A program made the translations under genes and the position numbers. The notes beneath the pieces were generated by a model. It searched no databases, was not told where the DNA came from, and saw nothing but the letters and a program-made list of their open reading frames with translations. This document shows, piece by piece, positions 13,108 through 25,400 of a stretch of DNA of 64,000 bases. The DNA is taken from assembly GCA_036785325.1 (NCBI GenBank), contig JAXIVH010000108.1:259001-323000 (forward strand). The letters are read 5' to 3'. This stretch comes from Urophycis tenuis. Taxonomy: Eukaryota; Chordata; Actinopteri; Gadiformes; Phycidae. Position 1 is the stretch's first letter. Each line of letters begins with the position of its first letter.

Positions 13108-13175
13108 GTCACTCAGTTGATTCAAGTTCAAGATTAAAGTAAACTTTATTGTCAGTTTCCGTGAATGTACAGGCC
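13108..13175 (-). mobile_element. possible retroelement 3' tail
   Basis: On the minus strand it reads CAATAAAGTTTACTTTAATC after a short unique stretch, a form seen at the 3' ends of many fish retroelements. Only the tail is recognisable; the family is not assigned. The rest of 12973-13370 shows nothing else. Confidence 0.35.
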
Positions 13176-13374
13176 ATACACAAGAACCGAAATGCCGTTT
13201 CAGCTGATCAGCTGTTTGTGAACAACATGTGAGATCACCAGCTGGCTGTGTCACCATGACGACCAGGTGAGATCATAAAAGGTGAGGGAAGACATTTACG
13301 ACTAAAAGCACAAGAATCCTCTTTTTAAAATGGATTAACAAGCATCACGTGGCAACAAGTTTTCTTAGCCTTTT

Positions 13375-14036
13375 TTATCACAGCTACAGTCTGTTTATCA
13401 TCACAGTTAGTCTGTTCATAATCACAGGTAGTCTGTCCTTTATCACAGCTATAGTCTGTCCTTTATCACAGCTACAGTCTGTTAATCATCACAGCTAGTC
13501 TGTCCTTTATCACAGCTACAGTCTGTTCATCATCACAGCTAGTCTGTCCTTTATCACAGCTACAGTCTGTCCTTAATCACAGCTACAGTCTGTCCTTAAT
13601 CACAGCTAGTGTCTGTTCATCATCACAGCTATAGTCTGTCCTTTATCACAGCTACAGTCTGTTCATCATCACAGCTAGTCTGTCCTTTATCACAGCTACA
13701 GTCTGTCCTTTATCACAGCTACAGTCTGTTCATCATCACAGCTAGTCTGTCATTTATCACAGCTATAGTCTGTCCTTTATCACAGCTACAATCTGTTCAT
13801 CATCACAGCTACAGTCTGTACTTTATTACAGCTACAGTCTGTCCTTAATCACAGCTACAGTCTGTCTTTTATCACAGCTAGTGTCTGTTCATCATCACAG
13901 CTACAGTCTGTCTTTTATCACAGCTAAAGTCTATTCATCATCACAGCTACAGTCTGTCTTTTATCACAGCTAAAGTCTATTCATCATCACAGCTACAGTC
14001 TGTCCTTTATCACAGCTACAGTCTGTTCATCATCAC
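13375..14036. repeat. 23-bp minisatellite (ATCACAGCTACAGTCTGT)
   Basis: About 28 copies with alternating CCTTT, TCATC and CCTTA ends, ending about 40 bp before the last exon's donor. Confidence 0.92.
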
Positions 14037-14074
14037 ATTTGTCTGGCCTATATCAAAGCTCAGGGTTGTCTTAC

Positions 14075-14202
14075 CTGTGAGGTACTCTGGATCAGGGACC
14101 GGTTCTGACAGCTCCTCCTGACACTGGACCTCAGTTGGTACCGATGCCACCACCATACCATCTGGAAGCTGCTGTTGGAGGCCACGGGCAAAGTTCTTCT
14201 GC
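14075..14202 (-). CDS. astn1: astn1 window exon 13, last exon in the window
   Basis: The exon is 128 bp, with acceptor gttctcggtag before GCAGAAG and donor CTCACAG followed by GTAAGA. It encodes RQKNFARGLQQQLPDGMVVA then SVPTEVQCQEELSEPVPDPE and YLTG, which leads into the MACPF-like domain. The next exon expected from ASTN1 (GYPVLQHWKVRS-like) is not seen in 1-14074, so the following intron is at least 14 kb. Confidence 0.92.
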
Positions 14203-17200
14203 CTACCGAGAACATGGAACACCAGGGTTTAGATGGAGAGAACAAAGAACACTACACCCTAACCATAACCCATTAACGTACACTACACTGTACCACTACA
14301 TCATTAACCTATACTACACCCTAACCCTACATCATTAATCTACACTACACCCTAACCCTACATCATTAATCTAAACTACACCCTAACCCTACAACATTAA
14401 CCTACACTACACCCAAACCCTACATCATTAATCTACACTACACCCAAACCCTACATCATTAATCTACACTACACCCTAACCCTACATCATTAATCTAAAC
14501 TACACCCTAACCCTACAACATTAACCTACACTACACCCAAACCCTACATCATTAATCTACACTACACCCTAACCCTACATCATTAACCTACACTACACCG
14601 TAACCCTACATCATTAACCTATAATACATCCTAACCCTACATCATTAACCTATAATACCTCATAACCCTGCATCATTAACTTACACTACATCCCAACCCT
14701 ACATCATTAACCTAGACTACACTGTAACACTCAATTGTTAACCTACACTACATCCCAACCCTACATCATTAACCTACACTACACCCTAACCCTACATCAT
14801 TCATCTACACTACACCCTAACCCTACATCATTAACCTACACTACGCCCTAACCCTACATCATAAATCTACACTACACCCTTACATACAATAAGATATTCC
14901 TTTATTAATCCCCCTTAGGAGAAATTCACAGAAACCAGCTGTACAAGGGGATAGAGGAGTGCAATAAAAACATGACGATAGACAATAAACAATAAATAGA
15001 TTTACCTAAACAAGATTAAATTATATGCAAGCTCTTAAAGTCAGATCAGGTGAAAAAAAAGAGAACCTATATACATACATAGTAATCATCATTGAGATGG
15101 ACAGTGCAATTGGTAGATGAAACCCTACATCATTAACCTACACTACACCCTAACCCTACATCATTAACCTACACTACACTGTAAAACTACATCATTAACC
15201 TACACAACACTGTAAAACTACATCATTAACCTACACTACACCCTAACCCTACATCATTAACCTACACTACACCCTAACCCTACATCATTAACCTACACTA
15301 CACCCTAACCCTACAACATTAATCTAAACTACATCCAAACCCTACAACATTAACCTACACTACACCCTAACCCTACATCATTAACCTACACTACACCCTA
15401 ACCCTACATCATTAACCTACACTACACCCTAACCCTACAACATTAATCTAAACTACACCCAAACCCTACAACATTAATCTACACTACACCCTAACCCTAC
15501 ATCATTAATCTACACTACACCCTAACCCTACAACATTAATCTAAACTACATCCAAACCCTACAACATTAACCTACACTACACCCTAACCCTACATCAATG
15601 ATCTACACTACACCCTAACCCTACAACAGTAATCTACACTACACCCTAACCCTACATCATTAACCTACACTACACTGTACCACTACATCCTTAACCTACA
15701 CTACACCGTAACCCTACATCATTAACCTACACTACACCTTAACCCTACATCATTAACCTACAACACAGTGTCACTACATCTTTAACCTACAACTTTGACT
15801 TCAACTCGTTGATGCCTATTGCATTTTTTAGCTGTATATTATTGACTGCTGTTGCAAATGAATGGACCAAGGCTTGTTAGGTCTGTCTGTGTGGACCCAA
15901 CACTCAACATCTGTCAGGCGTTCACTCTGAGTAATTATGTTTTCAGCAGTTTACCAAAGCAAAGCACACTGTCAGAGTCGTCTCAGATAACACACACTGT
16001 TATTCTCCAGTCTTTGTTCTGTTTCTCTGTCTATTTAGTTTCTGTAAATATTTCAGTGTCTCTTTTATTGCTCTGTGTAATTTGGTTGGGTAACGATTTT
16101 CTGTTCTGGATTCTTTATGCTCTGTAATATATTTCACTTGCAGCTTTGCAGAAGATTGATTTGATTTAGAAAACAATGAAATGAGAAAAGCAAGTGAGAC
16201 TGTAAGCCAACATGGAGATGAGCTTATTGGTAACGCGTAAAAGAAAGTCATATTCTGTATTGAATGTTAGTCCTGTTAATGCTTCGACTGCAATAGTTGG
16301 AGGTCTAACTGCATGACAATATAACGCACAGGGAGTGTGTGCATTCTTTATGGTTTAGAAGTTGGAGAAGATGATAAAATATCATTTTAATGATCTAGAA
16401 GTATCAAGAAGATTATAAAATATGTCTTGGCTCTGTGATGGAAGCCACCTGTTTCAGATAAATCACCAAAACATCACAAGACACTTGTGATTAATACCAA
16501 ATCACTTTCTCATCTCTCCCTCCTCCCAACCGCCTAGAGCACAGTGTTTATAGTCACTGTGGATCCAGCAGCATCCTATGGAAGTGCACCAAGGACACGG
16601 GAAACATTTCTTTATAGAAATGTTCCCTAGAAGTCTCAAGGAGGAGAAGAACAACAGTAAAATATTCATTAAAACCTGAAGACGCTCAGCGACAAAACCC
16701 AGACGACAGATGGAGTGAGACAGAGTGTAAAAGTTAGAGGAAGCAAGAACAGGGGAGAGATTGTAGGAGTCCCAGGGGAAGACCTTTAGAGTAATAAGAG
16801 ATTAGATTAACACCTCATTACTGCCATCTGTCTACGAGAGCGAGAGATCTGTATCTAACCCATCTGTATCTGACCCAACACATCTGTATCTAACACATCT
16901 GTATCTGACCCAACACATCTGTATCTAAACCATCTGTACCTGACCCAACACATCTGTATCTAACTCATCTGTGTCTGACCCAACACATCTGTATCTAACA
17001 CATCTGTATCTGACCCAACACATCTGTATCTAACCAATCTGTGTCTGACCCGACACATCTGTATCTAACCCAACACATCTGTATCTAACCCATCTGATAT
17101 CTAACCAGACATATCTGTATCTAACCCAACACAATTGCATCTAACTCAACACATCTGTATCTGAGCCAACACATCTGTATCTAACCCATCTATGTCTGAC

Positions 17201-19441
17201 CCAACACATCTGTAACTAACCCAACACATCTGTATCTAACCCAACACATTTGCATCTAACTCAACACATCTGCATCTGAGCCAACACATCTGTATATAAC
17301 ACATCTGTATCTAACCCATCTGCATCTGAGCAGACACATCTGTATCTAACCCAACACATCTGTATCTGACCCAACACATCTGTATCTAACCCAACACATT
17401 TGCATCTAACTTAACACATCCGTTTCTGAGCCAACATATCTGTATCCAACCCATCTGTGTCTGACCCAACACGTCAGTATCTAACCCATCTATGTCTGAC
17501 CCAACACATCTGTATCTAACACATCTGTATCTGACTCAACACATCTGTATCTGACCCAACACATCTGTATCTAACACATCTGTATCTGACCCAACACATC
17601 TGTATCTGACTCAACACATCTGTATCTGACCCAACACATCTGTATCTAACACATCTGTATCTGACTCAACACATCTGTATCTGACCCAACACATCTGTAT
17701 CTAACTCAACACAACTGTATCTAACTCAACACATCTGTATCTGACTCAACAAATCTGTATCTGACTCAACACATCTGTATCTGACCCAACAAATCTTTAT
17801 TTAACTCAACACATCTGTATCTGAGCCAACACATCTGTATCTAACCCATCTGTATCTGGGCCAACACATCTGTATCTAACAGATCTGTATCTAACACATC
17901 TGTATCTAACCCATCTGCATCCGACCCGACACATCTGTATCTGACTCAACACATCTGTATCTAACCCAACACATCTGTACCTGACCCAACACATCTGTAT
18001 CCAACCTAATACATCTGTATCCAACACATCTGTATCTAACACATCTGTATCTAACACATCTGTATCTAACCTATTTGTATCACAACATACTATAGTACTA
18101 CTACACAATACTACAGTACAATACAAAATACTACCATAATACGATAAGGGTTAGGGTTAGGGTTAGGGTTAACCCTAACCCTAACCCTAACCCTAACCCT
18201 ACGAATTTATACTATACAGTACTACTACACAAATCAGTGACATGGTACTATAGTATAGTTTTGTAACTAGTGACATGGAACTGTGGGTAACTTGATGGCA
18301 GATGGCTGCAGTGTTCTGCGTTGGGGTAATCACCAAATGATGAAATATAAAACAGAAAACATCTTGAGCTGTCCTTCCCTTCTGCCAGACTGTGGAGATT
18401 AAGAAACAATATGAGAATAGAACTCCGGTTCCATCCATCAGGGTAGGCAAACTCCTCCTCTATCTCTCCTCCTCTTCTCCCCCTCTATCTCTTCCCTCCA
18501 TCTCTCCTCCTCTCCCCCTCTATCTCACCCCCTCTATCTCTTCCCCTCCATCTCTCCTCCTCTCTCCTCCTCCTCCTCTCCCCCTCTATCTCTTCCCCTC
18601 TATCTCTCCTCCTCTATCTCTCCCCCTCTATCTCTCCTCCTCTATCTCTCCCCCTCCGTCTCTCCTCCTATCTCTCCATATCTTACCAACATCGCTCAGG
18701 GTCTGTTAGGCTGGTTAGAGTTCTGCTCGTTAAGAGATCTGCTCGTTAGAGTTAGGCTGGTTCGAGTTAGGCTGGTTAGAGTTAGGCTGGTTAGAGTTCT
18801 GCTCGTTAGAGTTAGGCTGGTTCGAGTTAGGCTGGTTAGAGTTAGGCTGGTTAGAGTTCTGCTCGTTAGAGTTAGGCTGGTTCGAGTTAGGCTGGTTAGA
18901 GTTAGGCTGGTTAGAGTTCTGCTCGTTAGAGTTAGGCTGGTTAGAGTTAGGCTGGTTCGAGTTAGGCTGGTTAGAGTTAGGCTGGTTAGAGTTCTGCTCG
19001 TTAGAGTTAGGCTGGTTAAAGTTAGGCTGGTTAGAGTTCTGCTCGTTAGAGTTAGGCTGGTTCGAGTTAGGCTGGTTAGAATTAGGCTGGATAGAGCTCT
19101 TTCTGCTCGTTAGAGTTAGGCTGGTTAAAGTTAGGCTGGTTAGAGTTCTGCTCGTTAGAGTTAGGCTGGTTCGAGTTAGGGGAACCTGAAGGTGGCCTTG
19201 AGGATCTGTCCTGAGCTGGTCTCCTTGCTGTGGTTGTTGTAGCCGTAGAAGAGATCTCCGAACACCGTCTGGTTAGCAGGGATGTCGGCAGGCTCTCCAC
19301 AGTCCACGCCCTCCGTACAGATCTCAGAGAGGGGCTGGCAGGACCGCCCATCCTGCCCTCGACGATAGTCCTCTATACACCTGGAGGGAGGAGAGAGAGA
19401 CCGACGGAGACAGACAGAAGTAGAGAGCAAGGGAGAGAGAC

Positions 19442-19491
<50 letters not shown>

Positions 19492-22400
19492 CAAGAGAGA
19501 GAGACACAGAGACAGAGAGGGAGACAGGGAGATAGAGAGATAATATATTGTAATATATACAGTATATAACAATCAATAAAATATAAGCACAGTATATATT
19601 GAAATATCAACAGAGAATATATTATGACGTAAACTCTAGTATATTACAACATAAACAGTCAGAAATACCAGCCCCTCAGCATGTTTGTAAGCCTTCTCTC
19701 CTCCAGGTTTAAATAACGCTGCATAATGCAGAGCTCCAATTAGTTTATTTGGCAGAACATTTCTTATTTTTGAGAAGATAAATAAAAATTCAACCACCGT
19801 CAAATGAAAGCTGACTATTCTTTCCAAAAGGAAAGGGAGAGAATGTATCAGACACTAGTTAGTAGACAGACACTAGCTAGTAGTTACTAGTAGTTAAGGA
19901 GCTATCTGCATCTGGTTGGCTACTACAGTGGAACATCTAGAGACCTCCACACGTGGACATGATGAGCAGGAGTGTGATGATCCTACAGGCTCTGCTGTGA
20001 GACAGAAAAATAAAACTGTCTTGGGTTCTGTAAACTTAAGCATAAGGGAAGGAGAACATTACAGTTATGAAATATCAAGATCATCTCCAGAATGTCCTTT
20101 TCCATTCACTGTGTCTCCAGATGGGACTGTTGTTTATTTAACACGAATATTACAGCCAAAAAAACACAGCCATGTATTCATGTATTCATTAATGCATGAC
20201 GATAAGTAAGTAAGTAGAAGGTGATGTAGTTAGTGAGGCAGTTAGTGATGTAGTTAGTGAGGGAGTTAGTGAGATAGTAGGTTGTGTAGTTAGTGAAGTA
20301 GTTAGAGGGGTAGGTAGTAATGTAGTTAGTGAGGTAGTTACTGGCGTAGTCAGTGATGTAGTCAGAGAGGTAGTTACTAGTGTAGTTAGTGAGATAATTA
20401 GATGGTAATGTAGTTAGTGAGGTAGTCGGTGATGTAGTTAGTGAGGTAGTCGGTGAGGTAGTTGGTGATGTAGTTAGTGAGGTAGTCGGCGAGGTAGTTG
20501 GTGATGTAGTTAGTGAGGTAGTTGGCGAGGTAGTTGGTGATGTAGTTAGTGAGGTAGTTGGCGAGGTAGTTGGTGATGTAGTTAGTGAGGTAGTCAGTGA
20601 GGTAGTTGGTGATGTAGTTAGTGAGGTAGTCGGCGAGGTAGTTGGTGATGTAGTTAGTGAGGTAGTCAGTGAGGTAGTTAGCGAGTTCTGCTTAGTTCAC
20701 CTCCATATAAAGAAGGGTGCAGAGAGCTGCACCAGAGCTGCTATTTCATCAACACAGTGTGCTGCACATATCCTGCCGGGCCGAGCAGAACTTATTTATC
20801 ATGCCCACAGGAACCTTTTGAATTCTCTCTGTTCTAGTCTTCCTCCGTTTAATGTTCCGAGTTCATGTCTCCAACCAGAGAAAAAATGCACATTGTAATC
20901 TCCAGAAAAGTGTGGCCATTTAATCTGAGACTAGAGACAGTTAACTTTTTTTCAAAAGTTATGGTTAGTTAGTTAGTTCAGCCTTGATTCCAAAGCACAA
21001 TGAATCTGGATCATAGTTGTTCAACCAGAGTGTGAACAGAAACCCACTGCGCCGTTTGGCTCACTTCGTATCAAAGCTCAACTTTTTGACACGAAAACTC
21101 AAAATCATTCCAAAGGTTATTAACACATATACATTTAAACTTTAGCCCCCAATGTCCCAGAATCACTTTTATCTAATCCAACATAATCTAACCTCATCTA
21201 ATATAATAAAATCTAACATTATTTAATTGTATCTAATGTAATCAAATGTTATCGAACAAAATCAAATTATTTTATTTCATATAATATAATCTAACACAAT
21301 CTAGTATAAATAAATGATACCTATCATAAAGCGAACAGAACTTCTTTCTCTAGAGTTAGGGTTCTGACTCACCCACAGAACATCTGGATGTTGTAGAGTG
21401 GGCTCTTCCTCTAGAGTTAGGGTTCTGACTCACCCACAGAACATCTGGATGTTGTAGAGTGGGCTCTTCCTCTAGAGTTAGGGTTCTGACTCACCTACAG
21501 AACATCTGGATGTTGTAGAGTGGGCTCTTCCTCTAGAGTTAGGGTTCTGACTCACCCACAGAACATCTGGATGTTGTAGAGGGTGGGGTCGTCTTCAAGG
21601 GGTGCCAGCTGCTGCAGACACAGCTGCTCACAGCCTCCGTTGAAGCCATCAGAGCAGTCGATCCCGATGTGGTGGTCGTAGCAGCCGGTCCCGTCCTTCA
21701 TGGGGCTCAGGCCTGGAGGACACTGCACAAAGACACTCATTAAAGTATATTCATACATCTAGAGATACTGAAGTATATTCAGAAATGTGTATATATATAG
21801 CATGGAGATAAAGAGCAGACTGTTAGCTCCACCTACCTTCTCAGGTGGGACAGGGTGCTCGGTGCTATAGTCTGTAAATTATAGTCTATAAATTATCATC
21901 TCTAAAATATAGTCTATAAAAAATAGTCTAGATAGTCTAATAGTCTAATTCTATAGTCTCTCTAAATTTAAAATTATTCGCATCACCTACAAAGCACTTA
22001 ATGATCAGGTACCATCATTAAGAGCTCATAATTCTGTACTATCACACTAGACCACTGCGCTCATTGAATGGAGGGCTACTTGTGGTTCCTAGAACATCTA
22101 AAAGCAAATTAGGAGCCAGAGCCTTCAGCTATCAAGCTCCTCTGCTATGGAACCAGACCCCAGTTTGGGGGGTCTACATTTAAGAGTAAACTTAAAGCCT
22201 TCCTCTTCAATAAGGCTTATACTTCAGGCTGTTCAGGTTAACACTGAACCATTACTATGTCACTAACTCACACTCACACTTGGTCCCCAGAGTTTTGTGT
22301 TCTCTTGCCCATGGAGATACCTCTGGGACGTGTTCCAGCTGACATGTTCCTGCTCGACTACAGAATCTGCTAGAACGAGCTAGAATCTGTTACTGGAAGT

Positions 22401-25400
22401 TGATATGAAACATGAGACAAAAAACCCTGTCTACTTTAATTCTTAATCAGTTGAAGAATTGTAGACACTGTCTAACTGTGATGAATGGTGCTTCAGTGTC
22501 TCTTTGGAGTATTTAATGCCATGGAAGGTGTCCTTGTGTCTGTAGGGCAGGACGCTTTCTACTCAAGTGCTAATGCAGCACCTAGAGACAAGCAACCGAC
22601 TGCAGCCTTCACCCTACAGTCTCCTCAAAATGCTTTAGATTGTTTTTATTTCTCAAGAGAAGTCCACATCCTGTTTCCTATCAGAGCTGGGATGGAACAT
22701 TTACCTCTAACAAGAGGCTTGTTCTACTGTCAGGCCATCCTTAAAAATATTTCAGTTTGCAGTAACAGCCCAAAAAATTAAAAAGAGGGTCGGTAGGTAG
22801 GTCTATTTTTTTCTTCTTCAAAATTTAAAGTAAAAAAAAAAAGTACAATTTTGGTCACGGTGAATACGTCGGTATGAATTTAAACAAATTTGCATATCGT
22901 GACGTCACCGACTGCGTCTCCAAACCGTAAAAGTTTAGTGATCTCCTTGACATCAGTCGACACGTCACATTATAGCGGTGTCGAGATATTTCAATGCATT
23001 TTTTTTATGTAGGACCTATTGCTACGGTGTCTGAACCATATAACTTTGAACAGTGACTGTGAACATTTTCTTTACTGCAGCCACAGCCACAATAACAGAC
23101 AAGCGCGAACCATGGATGAAATCAAGCGAATATAAGAACGCAGCCTACGTGTGTATGTAGGCAATTTATATTTGCGATACTTACTAAAATATAATTAATA
23201 GGGTTTTATTGTAGTTAGTTGTTTGAATAGTAAAAAAAAACGGTCGGTCTAAACGTAAGTTTACAACTGGCAAGTCGGTCGGACTAAAAGAGAAAAAATA
23301 TATAGATTTGGGTCGGTCCTAAATTGACGTTGGGGTTACGGCAAACCCAAATAGGATGGCCTCAGAAACCTCCATAGTCCTCAGTGTATCTTAAAGTGAT
23401 GGTTCGGAGTGAAATTCACCCTGAGGTCATTTACACCAATAGTCATGCTAAATACCCCCTCGGATGCATTTTTAGCGACGGTCAATATTTATCAAGTTTA
23501 GGGTTATCAGCCGAAAGACTTCGTACTGGAGTGCCGGTACAGTGTGTACATCTCGTCAATGACTCTACTAATAATGCATGGATTGTTACCCAACTTCTGT
23601 AGTAGTACATACTGTATATGGTCTGTACTCACAAAACGAGGCATTTTAAAGTTTGTAAGTACACCAGGAGTTTATTTAAAAGAGCACTTTTCTGATAGCT
23701 TCAACTAGCTGTTGCTAAGGCTACCGCTGCGTCGACGTCTCTTCCGTCTTTCCGGATAAGTTTGTAAAAGTCCTCTTCAAAACTCACAAGTGTAAGGAAA
23801 AGGTTAGTGAATTCAACACTCCATCGAAATGTATTGACAACTGGAATAATTGAATACTTGAAATTAGATGGAGTGTTGAATTCACTAACTTTTTCCTTAC
23901 ACTTGTGAGTTTTGAAGAGGACTTTTACGAACTTATCCGGAAAGACAGAAGAGACGTCGACACAGCGGTAGCCTTAGCAACAGCTAGTTGAAGCTATCAG
24001 AAAAGTGCTCTTTTAAATAAACTCCTGGTATACTTACAAACTTTAAAATGCCTCGTTTTGTGAGTACAGACCATATATGTACTACTATAGAAGTTGGGTA
24101 ACAATCCATGCATTATTAGTAGAGTCATTGACGAGATGTACACACTGTACCGGCACTCCAGTATGAAGTCTTTCGGCTGATAACCCTAAACTTGATAAAT
24201 ATTGACCGTCGCTAAAAATGCATCCGAGGGGGTATTTAGCATGACTATTGGTGTAAATTACCTCAGGGTGAATTTCACTCCGAACCATCACTTTAAAGGA
24301 ATACGGGCCTGTGTGATCCAACCAATCAAATCAAAAACACTGTGGTGTCTCACCAGGATTCACTTAGACATCCATTAACAATGTAACTTCAAATACAATG
24401 AAGAGCATCTTTCATGACCAATGTTAAAAATAGCAATAATATCTTTCTAATAAGTTGTTTTGTAAAGTACTTGGAGATTAATGCTATGTTGTCCCCTTAC
24501 TCCATGAGGACTGACGCACATTGATTGTCCTTTTGATTGTCATATATCAAGTGATATAGGTAACAGATGTTCAGATTGTTAGTTGAATAGTCAGTTTCTG
24601 TAACAAATGATTTAGTGAAGTCACAGTATCTGTCACGGTGTGTCTGCCACGCCCCCTCTCTCCATTTATTTACCTTCATCTTCATGGCTGTGCCGCATTA
24701 GGTAATTAGTGGAGGCTACAGATCAGCCCTTCACTATTCACCTGATGCTAGATTGTCGTTGTTGCCTTCCGCTTGAAAGTCTTTCCAGCGACTCTTCTGA
24801 CACCTATCCCGGTTTCCCGATCCTGCCTGTCCCCGACCCCGATCTCCGCCTCGTTCTCCTGGATCTCCGTTCGCCTGTCTCCTGTCCCGGTTTCCCTATC
24901 CTGCCAGCCCCTAACTCCGATCTCCGACACGTCCTTCCTGATCTCCGGTCGCCTCCCTCCAGTCCCTGATTACCGAACCCGTTCTTCCTGATCATTGCTT
25001 TCCAAGAAATAAAGACTAATTATTATTTTCATACCCGTCTGGTTTGTGCTGCAATTGGGTCCTACTCTAACCTGTTACAGTAAAAAACGATGTAGTCACA
25101 GTATCAGTAACAAATGATTTAGTGAAGTCACAGTATCAGTAACAATTGATCTAGTGAAGTCACAGTATCAGTAACAAATGATTTAGTGAAGTCACAGTAT
25201 CAGTAACAAATGATTTAGTGACGTCACAGTATCAGTAACAAATGATTTAACGAAGTCACAGTATCTGTAACAAATTATTTAATAAAGTCACAATAGATTT
25301 AGTTAGATCAAGAGATAACCTGCAGTTTTCATTCACCGAGTGATCAGTTGGTCATAGAGAAGGTCCAATGTCCCTCGATCATCATTGCCAAGAGACTGCA

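Noticed and set aside
19082..19351. Minus-strand frame ending with NSNQP-type repeats after exon 12, suggesting an astn1 isoform with a repeat tail.
   Set aside because: It is in a different frame from the confirmed exon frame, which meets TAA just after the donor, so retention of the intron would stop rather than add the repeat.
22485..22781. 98-codon open frame ending at the left edge of the 22733 element.
   Set aside because: It starts at a non-ATG codon, runs into the transposon end and has no domain; a chance open frame is more likely.
23384..24321. Two 72- to 78-codon open frames with nearly the same protein on opposite strands, suggesting a conserved small gene.
   Set aside because: They are the two arms of one palindromic DNA transposon; the duplication of the frame is explained by the inverted repeat.
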